A stretch of DNA of 64,000 nt from Sphingomicrobium arenosum (GCF_026157085.1 NZ_JANPVN010000001.1:310001-374000); one strand, 5' to 3'; positions 34,577 to 43,531 are shown, numbered from the stretch's first letter. Notes: generated by a model from the sequence alone, not told the origin. A program made the numbers and translations.

Positions 34577-35452
34577 ATGTTGCGTATGTTGATCGGAGCG
34601 GCCGCCTTGGTCGCTGCTTCCACGCCTGCCGCGGCGCAGGTTCACCAGCCGTCGACCCGTTGGCAGGTCGATTTCGGGCAGACCGGCTGCATCGCCTTGC
34701 GCAAGTTCGGCGAGGGGGCGGGGAGTTTTCACCTCGTGGTGAAGCCCAATCTCATCGGCGATCGGTTCGAACTGGCGCTGGTCGAGGATGGTTGGCGCGG
34801 GGACACGCAGTCGCGCAGCGGCAAGGTCTGGTTCGACGGTGTCGAGCAGGAAATGCCCGCCCTGCGCTATGCCGATCGCGAGAATGACCGCGTCGTGACG
34901 AGCTGGTTCGCCGATGATCTTTCCGACCTCTCGGGGGTCGAGCGGCTCGACGTGCAGTTCGCCGGGCAGCGGCAGGGCCTGGCGCTGACGCAGACGGAGA
35001 ATGTGGTCGAGGCGCTGGAGAATTGCCGGGTCGAACTTGGCAATTATTACAATTTTCGCGAGGGCGCGCTGAAGGAGGGCCCCAAGGGGGGCAGCAATAT
35101 CCTCCATGCGCGCAATTATCCGAAATATCTGATGCTCGACGAGGAAGAGGCGATCGTTCGCGCGATGCTGCTTCTCGACGAGGAAGGCGCGGTGGTCGAC
35201 TGCTCGCTCTTGAGTTTCGCGGGCGATGCGATTTTCCTCGCGCAGAGCTGCGGGATCATCCGCGAGACGGCGCAGTTCGAGCCCGCCATCGGACAGGATG
35301 GCAAGCCGGCCCGCTCGGTGCATGTCACGTCCAAAATCCATTGGCATATCGTGGGCAAGCGCAACGATGCGCTGGTCGAGGAATTCGAGCTGCGCGATGC
35401 AGCGCTGTTCGGCCGCGACGACAGCGACGAGGCAGTGACGACGAACCTCTGA
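34577..35452 (+). CDS. Secreted hypothetical protein
   Basis: A 291-aa protein with a clean signal peptide (MLRMLIGAAALVAASTPAAAQ). The mature part has paired segments such as YWNFREG-type NYYNFREGALKEG and a C-terminal TonB-like stretch (SLLSFAGDAIFLAQSCGIIR, then FEPAIGQDGKPARSVHVTSK) that may be a TonB C-terminal-like fold. Family not recognised. A strong terminator follows it. Confidence 0.65.
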   Translation: MLRMLIGAAALVAASTPAAAQVHQPSTRWQVDFGQTGCIALRKFGEGAGSFHLVVKPNLIGDRFELALVEDGWRGDTQSRSGKVWFDGVEQEMPALRYADRENDRVVTSWFADDLSDLSGVERLDVQFAGQRQGLALTQTENVVEALENCRVELGNYYNFREGALKEGPKGGSNILHARNYPKYLMLDEEEAIVRAMLLLDEEGAVVDCSLLSFAGDAIFLAQSCGIIRETAQFEPAIGQDGKPARSVHVTSKIHWHIVGKRNDALVEEFELRDAALFGRDDSDEAVTTNL

Positions 35453-35464
35453 TCGACCTGAAAA

Positions 35465-35501
35465 GAAAAAGGGCCGCCCCCATCGGGAGCGGCCCTTTTT
35501 T
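35465..35501. terminator. Bidirectional rho-independent terminator
   Basis: GGGCCGC and GCGGCCC stem around CCCCATCGGGA, flanked by an A-run on the left (AAAAGAAAAA) and a T-run on the right (TTTTTT). It serves the secreted protein gene and the convergent alpha/beta hydrolase gene. Confidence 0.88.
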
Positions 35502-35515
35502 CATGCGGATCGCGG

Positions 35516-36532
35516 TCAGCGGCGGGACAGCGCCTCGCGGAGCTGCGGGCCGAGCGTCTCGGGCTGCGTCAGGACGAAACCGTGGTGGCCGTCGACCATG
35601 ACGAGCTCGGCATCGGGATAAGCAGCGGTGAGCGCCGCGACATGGTCGGGGCCGAACATGGTGTCGCCGGTCGACGAGATGATGGTGACATCTGCCTCGA
35701 CCGCATCGGCGTGACGCGCGACCTCGACCCCGTCCAGCTGCCACAACATGATCTTGAGGACCGCCGAGGGCATGGCCTGGACCTCGCGGTAGTAGAAGCC
35801 GTCATAGTCGGGATCGAGCGGGTTGGACGGCACGCCGTCGTCCCAGCTGGTGATGATGGCGTTCTTTTCTCCCTCGTCCTCGGGCAGCGTCATGACGACA
35901 TCATACATGTCCTGCGCGCCGCCGGGGGAGATGGGATCGATCGCGGTCGAGCCGAACAGGAGGATGTGACCGATCCGCGTTGGCGCCCGCGCGGCCATTT
36001 CCTGCGCCACGAAGGAGCCAAGCGAATGGCCCGCGACCGCGCTATGCTCGATGCCGAGATGATCGAGCAGGAGCAGCGCGTCCTCGGCATAATTGCTGAT
36101 CGTGTAGCAGCAATCGGGCTTGGCGCTGGCGCCGTGGCCGCGCTGGTCGGGAACGATCAGCCGGTGGTCGGTGACATAGGGCAGGAGCGGGGTGAAGGCT
36201 CGGCTGGAATGAGTGTAGCCGTGGAGCCAGAGCAGCGGCGGCCCATCGGGATTCCCGGCCTCGACATAAGCGATGCGCTGGCCGTTGGGCAGGGTGGCGA
36301 CCTGCTTGCGTGCGGCCCAGCCGGCCTGGTCGACCCGCGCCGGTGCATCGGTGGGAAGAGCGATGGCGGGAGGAGCAGCGATGGCCGGGGCGATGGTGGC
36401 CGGGTCCTCGGCCCCCGCCGCGATGGCGGCGGGGGAGAGGGGGGCGGCGACCGCGCTGTCGGACAGCGTCGCGCCAAGGGTGGTGAGACTGGCGGCGAGC
36501 GCGGCGAGGAAGGGGAGGAGGCGCTGGTTCAT
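35516..36532 (-). CDS. Secreted alpha/beta hydrolase
   Basis: A 338-aa protein with a signal peptide, an Ala/Pro linker, and an alpha/beta hydrolase fold from about residue 75. Oxyanion region WLHGYTHSS, nucleophile Ser170 in AGHSLGSF, acid in SSTGDTMFG and histidine in VDGHHGFV complete the triad. The substrate is unknown. Its start overlaps by one base the stop of the fatty acid hydroxylase gene, so they form a two-gene operon facing a TetR gene. Confidence 0.85.
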   Translation of the reverse strand: MNQRLLPFLAALAASLTTLGATLSDSAVAAPLSPAAIAAGAEDPATIAPAIAAPPAIALPTDAPARVDQAGWAARKQVATLPNGQRIAYVEAGNPDGPPLLWLHGYTHSSRAFTPLLPYVTDHRLIVPDQRGHGASAKPDCCYTISNYAEDALLLLDHLGIEHSAVAGHSLGSFVAQEMAARAPTRIGHILLFGSTAIDPISPGGAQDMYDVVMTLPEDEGEKNAIITSWDDGVPSNPLDPDYDGFYYREVQAMPSAVLKIMLWQLDGVEVARHADAVEADVTIISSTGDTMFGPDHVAALTAAYPDAELVMVDGHHGFVLTQPETLGPQLREALSRR

Positions 36533-37263
36533 CAGGCGACCTTCCGGAAAGTGAGCAGCTTGCCCACTTCGTTGGACGCGCCGTCGTAGAAGCCCACTTC
36601 GCCCTCGAAGGTCTCGGGATTGTGGAAGGTCCCGAAGATCATGTCGAACAGCGGGATGTCGCCATAGTTGCGGCCATGGACGCCGCGCTCGTGATGCGCC
36701 GAATGGCTTTCGGGGCGAGTGACGATATAGCCGAGCCAGCGCGGAGTCTTGAGATTGGAGTGCTGGAACATGCCGCAGAAGGTCGCCGCGACCGCGATCC
36801 AGAAGCCCGCTTCGCCCGACACCCCGAAGCCGCCGACCAAGGCAAGGCTGCCGACCAGCGCCCAGCCGAGCATGTCGAGAGGGTGGAAGATGAAAGCCGA
36901 CCAGATATCGATGCGCTCGGCGCTATGGTGCATCTGGTGGAAGAAGCGCCACAGCGTGTCGTTCGAATGCATGGTGCGGTGCCAGGCGTAGATGAAGGCC
37001 TGGAGGACGAGGAAGCCACCGAGGATCTGGGCCCAGAAGGGCAGCGTGGAGGCGTCGAGCAGGCTGTGCTCGCCGATCCAGGCATCCCACATGAGGGGCG
37101 AATAGGTGGCGACGGCGAAATAGAGCGCGGTGAAGGCGAGGCCCTTCAGTCGCCAGCCCTTCATCGCCGGGAAGGCCCGGCCGCGGCCGAGCGAGAGAAT
37201 TTCGAGGATCGCGAAGGCGGCGAACAGGCCGTAGGCGATCAGGTGGTAGTTGCTGAACATCAT
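36532..37263 (-). CDS. Sterol desaturase / fatty acid hydroxylase family protein
   Basis: A 243-aa integral membrane di-iron enzyme. Histidine clusters HRTMH, HQMHH and SAHHERG, spaced as in the family, would hold the two irons. Four or so hydrophobic segments are present. It acts on a lipid or hydrocarbon substrate that cannot be named. Upstream of and coupled to the hydrolase gene; divergent from a TetR regulator. Confidence 0.9.
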   Translation of the reverse strand: MMFSNYHLIAYGLFAAFAILEILSLGRGRAFPAMKGWRLKGLAFTALYFAVATYSPLMWDAWIGEHSLLDASTLPFWAQILGGFLVLQAFIYAWHRTMHSNDTLWRFFHQMHHSAERIDIWSAFIFHPLDMLGWALVGSLALVGGFGVSGEAGFWIAVAATFCGMFQHSNLKTPRWLGYIVTRPESHSAHHERGVHGRNYGDIPLFDMIFGTFHNPETFEGEVGFYDGASNEVGKLLTFRKVA

Positions 37264-37412
37264 GCTTGCCCTTTTGAATTTCTTCGATGGGCTATCTTCC
37301 AGTAAAACCCCACTCTCGCTCTAGCAGGTCCGTAGTGCATTTTTAACATAGGCTGTCATTTTCCCGATATTCCCCTAGGATCGCGGCCGGGTGCAACGTG
37401 AGGATGGACGCG

Positions 37413-38078
37413 ATGGCCGATCGACTGGTCGAGAAAACTGGACCTGCGGTAAAGTTGGCGGAAAAGCAGGCTTCCAAGGGCGAGCGCACGCGCAGCCGGA
37501 TCATGGACATCGCCTATGAATCGATCGTCCAGAAAGGTTTCGCCGCGACCTCGATCGAGGAACTGGTCGAGGCGGCGGGGATCACAAAGTCGGGATTCTT
37601 CTATCATTTCAAGGACAAGAACGACCTCGCGCGGCACCTGTTCGACCGCTTCCTCAGCGAGGACGAGGAGATCGTCGCGACCCTCGAGGAACGTGCGCGG
37701 GGGCTGGCCGACGACCCGCTGCAGAGCTTCCTCATCTTCCTCAACCTCTATGCGCAATTGATGGACGAGATGGAGGAATTTCATCCCGGCTGCATGGTCG
37801 CCTCGGTGGCCTATCAGGAGCAATTGTTCGACAGCGCGCTGAAGGAAATGAACGTCGAATATCTGCTGCGCATGCGTGAACGGTTCGAGCGCTGGCTGGG
37901 CGAGATCAGGCAGCGCCACGAACCGCGTGGCAGCGTCGAGGCGGCGGATCTCGCCGACATGCTGACGGGCACCGTCGAGGGCGCGATCATCTTGTCACGC
38001 AGCCTGCGCGACGATCGGCTGATGGGGCGGCAGATGCGGCTCTACCGCGAGCATATCAAGCTGCTGTTCGGCGCCTAA
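37413..38078 (+). CDS. TetR/AcrR family transcriptional regulator
   Basis: A 221-aa repressor-type protein. The N-terminal HTH (RIMDIAYESIVQKGFAATS, then IEELVEAAGITKSGFFYHF) is typical; the C-terminal ligand domain is helical. The ATG at 37413 follows GTGAGG at a good distance; GTG 37398 and ATG 37404 are other in-frame starts. Divergent placement suggests it controls the hydroxylase-hydrolase operon, but I found no clear palindrome in the 149-bp gap. Confidence 0.9.
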   Translation: MADRLVEKTGPAVKLAEKQASKGERTRSRIMDIAYESIVQKGFAATSIEELVEAAGITKSGFFYHFKDKNDLARHLFDRFLSEDEEIVATLEERARGLADDPLQSFLIFLNLYAQLMDEMEEFHPGCMVASVAYQEQLFDSALKEMNVEYLLRMRERFERWLGEIRQRHEPRGSVEAADLADMLTGTVEGAIILSRSLRDDRLMGRQMRLYREHIKLLFGA

Positions 38079-38084
38079 GCCCTG

Positions 38085-39053
38085 CTATTCGGGCTTGGTC
38101 GGCCAGCTCGAGCCGATGGCGGCAGCTTCGTCGGCGAAGAGATGTTTGAGGCCGTCCATCACCACGCGCGGGGCGGCGGTATAATGGTCCTCGCCCTCGT
38201 AGAATTTGGTGCGCAGGGTGAGGCCTTCATAGTCGCGGATCGCGAGACGGTTGCCGAACTCCGCCGTGCCGGAGACGATGCCGGCGACCGCGAGGAACCA
38301 TTCATCGGCCTCTTCGCTGCCCACGCCCATGTAGATGTTGGCCGGAAGCGGCTGGCCCGTGGCGGCGAATTCTTCCTCCATTTCGAGCACCGCGCCGCCA
38401 TTGGCGGCGATGAACGGGCTGCCGAGGATATAGTCGTCGAAGCTGCCGGGGCGGGCGAGCATGGCATAGGCGCCGAACATGCCGCCGGCCGAATGGCCCT
38501 GAAAGAGGTGACGATCGGCGCAGCGCAATTCGGCGCACAGCGCGGGGCGGGCCTGGTCGACGAGAAAGTCGAGATATTTGTCCGCGAGCTGGGGCATTTC
38601 GGGCAAGGGCGCGATGCTGGCCCAGACTTTGCCGTTGAGGCCGTCGGGCAGGAAGGTGCCGCCGACGGGGGGCGAGAAATCCATATAGCGGCGCTGCACT
38701 CCCGCGATGCCCTCCTCCTCGGCGCTGCCGACGCCGATGATGATGACCTCGGGCATGTGATTGCCCGACACGAGGATGTCGACAATGCCGGTGACCATGC
38801 TGGTCATGATCGCATTGTCCATGACCCAGAGGACGGGATAGGCCTTGTCGGGCTGCGCGGCATAGCTGGCGGGCAGGACGATCTGCACGGTGTGCTGGTA
38901 GGGCATGCCCTCGGCCTGCATGAGGCGCGGTTCGACGCGCTGCATGGCCGAGCGGGCGTCGGGGATGAGCGCGAGCTGGGGATTGGCGGTGGCTACTGCG
39001 GGGGCGGCGGTCGCCACGGCGAGGAGCGCGGCGGCGGACAAGGCAAAACGCAT
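38085..39053 (-). CDS. Secreted esterase, alpha/beta hydrolase (esterase D-like)
   Basis: A 322-aa protein with a signal peptide (MRFALSAAALLAVATAAPAVATA). The fold follows the Fes/IroE/esterase D group: YPVLWVMDN, EVIIIGVGSAEEEG, and nucleophile serine in FQGHSAGGMFG, with EGEDHYTAAP near the end supplying histidine. Substrate unknown; esterases of this group cleave siderophore, S-formylglutathione or simple esters. The start at 39053 was preferred because the signal peptide begins there. Confidence 0.85.
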   Translation of the reverse strand: MRFALSAAALLAVATAAPAVATANPQLALIPDARSAMQRVEPRLMQAEGMPYQHTVQIVLPASYAAQPDKAYPVLWVMDNAIMTSMVTGIVDILVSGNHMPEVIIIGVGSAEEEGIAGVQRRYMDFSPPVGGTFLPDGLNGKVWASIAPLPEMPQLADKYLDFLVDQARPALCAELRCADRHLFQGHSAGGMFGAYAMLARPGSFDDYILGSPFIAANGGAVLEMEEEFAATGQPLPANIYMGVGSEEADEWFLAVAGIVSGTAEFGNRLAIRDYEGLTLRTKFYEGEDHYTAAPRVVMDGLKHLFADEAAAIGSSWPTKPE

Positions 39054-39119
39054 CGGGAAAATGTCTTTCTTCACAGGCAAAATTAGACCGTCCATTGGTG
39101 GTTTAGGGCGGCAATACAG

Positions 39120-40454
39120 TCAATCATGCTTCGACGAACGGTTGGCAAGGCCCCAGAAGGCGGCGAGGCCGGCGATCGCCGCAGTGATCGCCATGATGAT
39201 CGAGGCGCGGTGGAAACCCTCGAACAGCGCCGGGCCGGTCAAGGACAGGACGCCCCCCAGCAAGGCGACGGCGACGAGGTTCCCGGTGCGGCTGACGGCG
39301 TTGTTGAGACCCGAGGCGGTGCCGGTGAACTTGTCGGCCACCGCGGTCATGACGGTCGAGGTCAGCGGCGCGACGGTGATCGCCATGCCGAGGCTGATGA
39401 CGAGGAGACTGGGAAGGACGGTGGTCCAATAGTCGGTGCCCTCGTCGATGCGCAGGCCCAGCAGGAAGCCCGCGGCAACGACCAGCGGACCGAGCGTGAG
39501 CGGGAAGCGCGCGCCGATGCGCTCGGCAAGACCGCCCATCAGCGGGCTGCCCAATCCGATGAGAAGCGGGAAGGGCATGATGGCGAGACCGGCCTGTGTC
39601 GGGCTGTAGCCCGCGCTGTCGATGAGGAGATAGGGCAGGAGGAGGAGCATGCCGCCGAGCGCTGCATAGAGGAGGAATGTCAGCAGGTTGAGCGCGACGA
39701 CGGCGCGCGCGCCGAACAGGCGAAGCGGCATCATGGCCGTGTCGCCGACGCGATGTTCGATCGCGAGAAAGAGGCCGAGGACGGCAAGGCCCGCAGTGCC
39801 GGAGAGAATGACGGTGCGGTCGAACATGCCGTCCAACGACCAGCTGGTCAGCGCGAAGGCGATCAGGCCGAGGCCGAGGGTCGCGGTGAGCGCGCCCTTG
39901 TAATCGGTGCGGCCGCGGGCGTCGGGGACGACTTCCTCGACCTTGGCGAGGGCGATGGCGATCGCCGCGAGGGCGATGGGCAGCGGGACCCAGAATATGA
40001 GGCGCCAGCCGAGATTGTCGACGATCGCGCCGCCGCCCAGCGGGGCGAGCGCGCCCGCAATGGCCCCGGCGGCGGCCCAGATGCCGACGGCGCGCCCGCG
40101 CGCCTCGCCCGAATAGGCGCCGTTGAGAAGCGACAAGCTGTTGGGGAGGAGCAGCGCGGCGCCGATGCCCTGAACGGCGCGTCCGGCGGTGATGGTGGCG
40201 AACAAGGGGAAGAGTGCGCTGAGGAGGCCGCCAGCAAAGAAGAGCGCGACCCCGATGACGAGGAGGCGGCGACGGCCGTGGTGATCGCCGAGCGTGCCGC
40301 CGAGCAGCAGGAGCGCGGCAACCGGAAGGTTGAAGGCGTTGACCATCCATTGCAGCTGCGCGGGACTGGCGCCGAGGTCGGCGCGAATGGCCGGCAGCGC
40401 GACGTTGATGAGCGAGCCGTTGACGAAGGCGAGGCTGGAGGCGAGCACCGCCAT
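39120..40454 (-). CDS. MFS transporter, DHA2 (EmrB-like) drug/metabolite exporter
   Basis: At least 444 aa with many hydrophobic segments (14 expected in DHA2). DHA2 features include SLAFVNGSLINVALPAI in helix 1, LLLGGTLGDHHGRRR in loop 2-3 and AVQGIGAALLLPNSLSL. The start is unclear: ATG 40454 opens directly into helix 1, and no ATG, GTG or TTG lies in frame before it up to the DUF4126 stop; a CTG at 40541 overlapping that stop would add 29 residues. Substrate unknown. Confidence 0.85.
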   Translation of the reverse strand: MAVLASSLAFVNGSLINVALPAIRADLGASPAQLQWMVNAFNLPVAALLLLGGTLGDHHGRRRLLVIGVALFFAGGLLSALFPLFATITAGRAVQGIGAALLLPNSLSLLNGAYSGEARGRAVGIWAAAGAIAGALAPLGGGAIVDNLGWRLIFWVPLPIALAAIAIALAKVEEVVPDARGRTDYKGALTATLGLGLIAFALTSWSLDGMFDRTVILSGTAGLAVLGLFLAIEHRVGDTAMMPLRLFGARAVVALNLLTFLLYAALGGMLLLLPYLLIDSAGYSPTQAGLAIMPFPLLIGLGSPLMGGLAERIGARFPLTLGPLVVAAGFLLGLRIDEGTDYWTTVLPSLLVISLGMAITVAPLTSTVMTAVADKFTGTASGLNNAVSRTGNLVAVALLGGVLSLTGPALFEGFHRASIIMAITAAIAGLAAFWGLANRSSKHD

Positions 40455-40537
40455 GACGAGCGTCCAGCGCGGACAGGACTGTTGGCCGCCCGCGTCGGCA
40501 GAGGCGCCCGGGCGGCATTCGCTGGGCGCTTGCGTGC

Positions 40538-41137
40538 TCAGGAGGGCGCCTTGCGGTCGGTGCCGAACAGCCTCGACAGCGCGCGGCGGGCTGCGAAGAT
40601 CAGCCACAAGGTTGCGGCGACGAGCAGCACGGCAATGATGAGCGCGGCGACGGGGTTGAGGATGGAGAGCGCGAGGAGGCCGCCGGTGGCGACATCCTCG
40701 GCGGTGGAGGCGACGACATTGCTGACGGGTTCGGGGCTCATGTTGATGGCGGCGCGGGCGCTGGCCTTGCCCGCATGGGCGGCAAAGGCGGCGCCGCCGC
40801 CCAAGAGGAAGGCGGCGACCTGGAAGGCGGGATCGCCGGCATCGACGATGGCGAGGCTGAGGAGCGCGCCGCCCAGAGGGCGCAGGAGCGAGTGGATCGA
40901 GTCCCAAGCGCTGTCGACCCAGGCGATCTTGTCGGCGAAGAATTCGGCGAAGGTGCCGCCCGCGGCGATGGCGAGCACCCAATTGTCGGCAAGCACCTGC
41001 AGTCCCTCGAGATGGTCGGGCAGAGGTACCCAGCCGAACTTCATCCCCAGTCCGGTGATGAAGGTGACGAGATAGAGCCGCCAGCCCGCGAGCAGGCTGG
41101 TCGAGGCGGCGAGCGCGATCAGTTCGGGGGCATCCAT
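40538..41137 (-). CDS. DUF4126 family membrane protein
   Basis: A 199-aa membrane protein. The N-terminal block ELIALAASTSLLAGWRLYLV and the glycine-rich GGGAAFAAHAGKASARAAIN plus SPEPVSNVVASTAEDVATGG match DUF4126. Function unknown. It lies just before the MFS gene on the same strand and is divergent from the first DUF2807 gene, so it may share that control region. Confidence 0.82.
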   Translation of the reverse strand: MDAPELIALAASTSLLAGWRLYLVTFITGLGMKFGWVPLPDHLEGLQVLADNWVLAIAAGGTFAEFFADKIAWVDSAWDSIHSLLRPLGGALLSLAIVDAGDPAFQVAAFLLGGGAAFAAHAGKASARAAINMSPEPVSNVVASTAEDVATGGLLALSILNPVAALIIAVLLVAATLWLIFAARRALSRLFGTDRKAPS

Positions 41138-41197
41138 GAAGGGATGAACGGCACAGGGGGCGCGGGGGTTGCGTACGGTGGCGGGGCAGGCACCCCT

Positions 41198-41267
41198 CGA
41201 CCAACGGCTGGCAGGCTTCGACTGGCGGCATGGTGTCGCCACGCGCTCTCGATTACCCGTGTAATCG
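41198..41267 (+). promoter_or_regulatory. Shared control module before DUF2807 gene 1, with palindrome
   Basis: The 70 bp are collinear, without gaps, with 43461-43531 before the second DUF2807 gene. They hold CGACCAACGG (41198) and a diverged second copy 21 bp on (CGACTGGCGG, 41219), then GCATGG, then the perfect palindrome CGATTACCCGTGTAATCG (41250-41267; 7-bp arms, 4-bp centre). The TAC-N4-GTA core resembles operators of BlaI/MecI/CopY repressors (TACANNTGTA). The palindrome ends 35 bp before the ATG and also lies upstream of the divergent DUF4126 gene. Confidence 0.6.
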
Positions 41268-41302
41268 TGAGGGTAGGGAATCGACCGACAAGGAGAGCGG
41301 TG

Positions 41303-42112
41303 ATGTTGAAGGCGATGATGATCGGCGTGGCGCTGGGCGCGCTGTCGATGCCGGGCGTGGCGCAGGCGCATGAGCGTTGTGTCAGCAATTGGGGTGGCGA
41401 GCATAAGGCGAATGCCGTTTACGGATCGGGCGTGGAGGCGAGCGAGCTTCGTCGGCTCGAACGTTTTTCCAGCATCGAGGCGGGCGGGATCTTCGAATTG
41501 GAGATCGTCGCGGGCCAGCCGCAGCGTGTCGAGGTCAGTGCCGACGACAATCTCCTGTCGCGGATCGAGACGCGGGTGGTGGGCGACCGGCTGGTGCTAG
41601 ACCTGGCCGATCGGACCCAGAGCTGTGGCCCGATCAGGGTACGGATCGCGGTGGAGCATCTCGAAGGGCTCGACCTGTCGGGCGCGGCCGAGGCCAGCGC
41701 CAGCGGGATAAGCGGGCGCGATTTCGAGCTCGAGATGAGCGGGGCGAGCGAGCTCGACTTCGACGGCGCGGTCGGGCGGCTGGAGGCCGACATGTCGGGC
41801 GCGGCGGAACTGCGGGCACGCGGCAGCGCGGCCCAGCTCGAGCTGGAGAATAGCGGCGCGAGCAAGGTGACGCTGCTCGGATTTTCGAGCGATGAGGTGG
41901 AGCTTCGCGCCAGCGGCGCTGCGCATGTCGACCTCGGCGGGCTGCGCCCGACGCGGGTCGAGGCGCGCGTTTCGGGTGCTTCCGACGTCAATCTCGGTCG
42001 CCCGCGCGAGGCGGCGATGTCGGCGAGCGGCGTCTCGAGCATCAGCTATTCGGGCAACCCGCGCATCACGCGGCGCTCGACCTCGGGTCAGGCCTCGATC
42101 GGCCAGCGCTAG
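41303..42112 (+). CDS. DUF2807 (GIN domain) secreted protein 1
   Basis: A 269-aa exported protein with signal peptide MLKAMMIGVALGALSMPGVAQA. The mature part is a DUF2807 beta-helix made of repeated short strands with SGA turns (LSGAAE, MSGASE, MSGAAE, NSGASK, ASGAAH, VSGASD). Family knowledge: putative auto-transporter adhesin head/GIN domain, function not established. AAGGAGAG precedes the ATG. An amidohydrolase gene follows 64 bp later. Confidence 0.85.
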   Translation: MLKAMMIGVALGALSMPGVAQAHERCVSNWGGEHKANAVYGSGVEASELRRLERFSSIEAGGIFELEIVAGQPQRVEVSADDNLLSRIETRVVGDRLVLDLADRTQSCGPIRVRIAVEHLEGLDLSGAAEASASGISGRDFELEMSGASELDFDGAVGRLEADMSGAAELRARGSAAQLELENSGASKVTLLGFSSDEVELRASGAAHVDLGGLRPTRVEARVSGASDVNLGRPREAAMSASGVSSISYSGNPRITRRSTSGQASIGQR

Positions 42113-42176
42113 AGGCGACTTGCCAAAGCGGGCGCGCGGGGGCAGCATCTCTCTCGACAAACGGGGAGAAATTCAC

Positions 42177-43451
42177 ATGAAAAGCTGTCTTTTCGCGCTC
42201 GCGGCGAGCCTGGTCGCGGCATCGCCTGCCGCCGCCGACACGATCCTTGCGGGCAATCTTATCGCCGATGCGGGCGAGGGGGCGATGGGCCCCGCGACGA
42301 TCATCGTCCATGACGGGCGCATCGTCTCGGTGACGCCGGGGCTGGATGGCGAACGGCACGGCGAGGTCATCGACTGGTCGGACAAGACGGTGATGCCCGG
42401 GCTCATCGATATGCACACGCATCTGTCCTACGAGCCGTCGGGCGATTATTGGCAGCAGGCGACCGTGCCCGACGAGTGGCGCACGATCATCGGGGTGAAG
42501 AATGCGCGGCTGACGCTGGCGGCGGGCTTCACCACGGTGCGCAATGTCGGGTCGGGCGAGCATGACGTGCATGCGCTGCGCGATGCGACCGCGGCGGGCC
42601 TGGTCGCGGGGCCGCGCATCGTCTCGGGCGGGCCGAGCATGGCGATCATCGGCGGCCATGCCGACGTCAACGGTTTCCTGCCCGAAGTGAACGCGCTGCT
42701 CGACAAGGGCTATACCTGTACCGGCGCGGTCGAATGTGCCGCCAAGGTGCGGCTCAAGAGCCAGAATGGCGCCGACCTCATCAAGATCACCGCGACGGGC
42801 GGGGTCTTGTCGCAGCAGGGACGCGGGCTCGAAGCGCACTTCACCAGCGAGGAAATGACCTCGATCGTCGAGACGGCCGATATCCTCGGCCTGAAGGTGG
42901 CGGCGCATGCGCATGGCGCGCGCGGCATCGAGAGCGCGGCGCGCGCGGGGGTCTCGACGATCGAGCATGGCACCTATCTCGACCGCGAGGCGGCGCGGGC
43001 GATGCGCGAGAATGGCACCGCGCTGGTCCCGACGCTGATGGCCTTCAAGGGCATCGAGGAAGGGCTGGCGGCCAACATGTACACACCGATCGTCGTGCCC
43101 AAGGTGCGCCAGACGCTGGAAGTCGTCGGCGACAATGTGCGCATGGCGCTGGCCGAGGATGTGGCGGTCGTCTTCGGCACCGACAGCGGGGTCTTTCCGC
43201 ATGGCCGCAATGGCGAGGAATTCGCGATGCTGGTCGAGGCGGGGATGACCCCGCGCGATGCGCTGGTGTCGGCGACGAGCCGGGCGGCGGAGTGGCTCGG
43301 GATGGAAGGCGAGATCGGGCGCATCGCGCCGGGGATGAGCGCCGACATGATCGCCTTCGACGGCGACCCCTATGCCGACGTCACCGTGCTCGAGGAAGTG
43401 GACGCGGTGATTGAACGCGGGCGCCTCCATGAGGGGAATGCCGCCGACTAG
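42177..43451 (+). CDS. Secreted metal-dependent amidohydrolase
   Basis: A 424-aa protein with a signal peptide (MKSCLFALAASLVAASPAAA). Metal-site features of the amidohydrolase superfamily are His80 and His82 in IDMHTHLS, the Lys in IKITATGG, His residues in KVAAHAHGARG and IEHGTYLD, and the late Asp in FGTDSG. Closest in style to imidazolonepropionase-like or Xaa-Pro dipeptidase-like exported hydrolases. Substrate unknown. It lies between two DUF2807 genes. Confidence 0.9.
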   Translation: MKSCLFALAASLVAASPAAADTILAGNLIADAGEGAMGPATIIVHDGRIVSVTPGLDGERHGEVIDWSDKTVMPGLIDMHTHLSYEPSGDYWQQATVPDEWRTIIGVKNARLTLAAGFTTVRNVGSGEHDVHALRDATAAGLVAGPRIVSGGPSMAIIGGHADVNGFLPEVNALLDKGYTCTGAVECAAKVRLKSQNGADLIKITATGGVLSQQGRGLEAHFTSEEMTSIVETADILGLKVAAHAHGARGIESAARAGVSTIEHGTYLDREAARAMRENGTALVPTLMAFKGIEEGLAANMYTPIVVPKVRQTLEVVGDNVRMALAEDVAVVFGTDSGVFPHGRNGEEFAMLVEAGMTPRDALVSATSRAAEWLGMEGEIGRIAPGMSADMIAFDGDPYADVTVLEEVDAVIERGRLHEGNAAD

Positions 43452-43460
43452 GGGGCCACG

Positions 43461-43531
43461 CGACCAACGGGCGGCAGCGTTCGACCAACGGCATGGACGG
43501 CTCCTCCTCTATTGATTACACCTGTAGTCAA
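43461..43531 (+). promoter_or_regulatory. Shared control module before DUF2807 gene 2, with palindrome
   Basis: Two exact CGACCAACGG copies begin at 43461 and 43482 (period 21). GCATGG and a 17-bp spacer follow, then TGATTACACCTGTAGTCA (43514-43531), an 18-bp palindrome with one mismatched pair whose core TACACCTGTA fits the TACANNTGTA operator of BlaI/MecI/CopY repressors. It ends 17 bp before the ATG. Spacing matches the module at 41198-41267 base for base. Confidence 0.62.

Noticed and set aside
39126..41075. Long plus-strand frame across the MFS and DUF4126 genes
   Set aside because: The product is Glu/Gly/Arg/Asp-rich with no fold; the minus-strand frames have clear membrane helices and family motifs.
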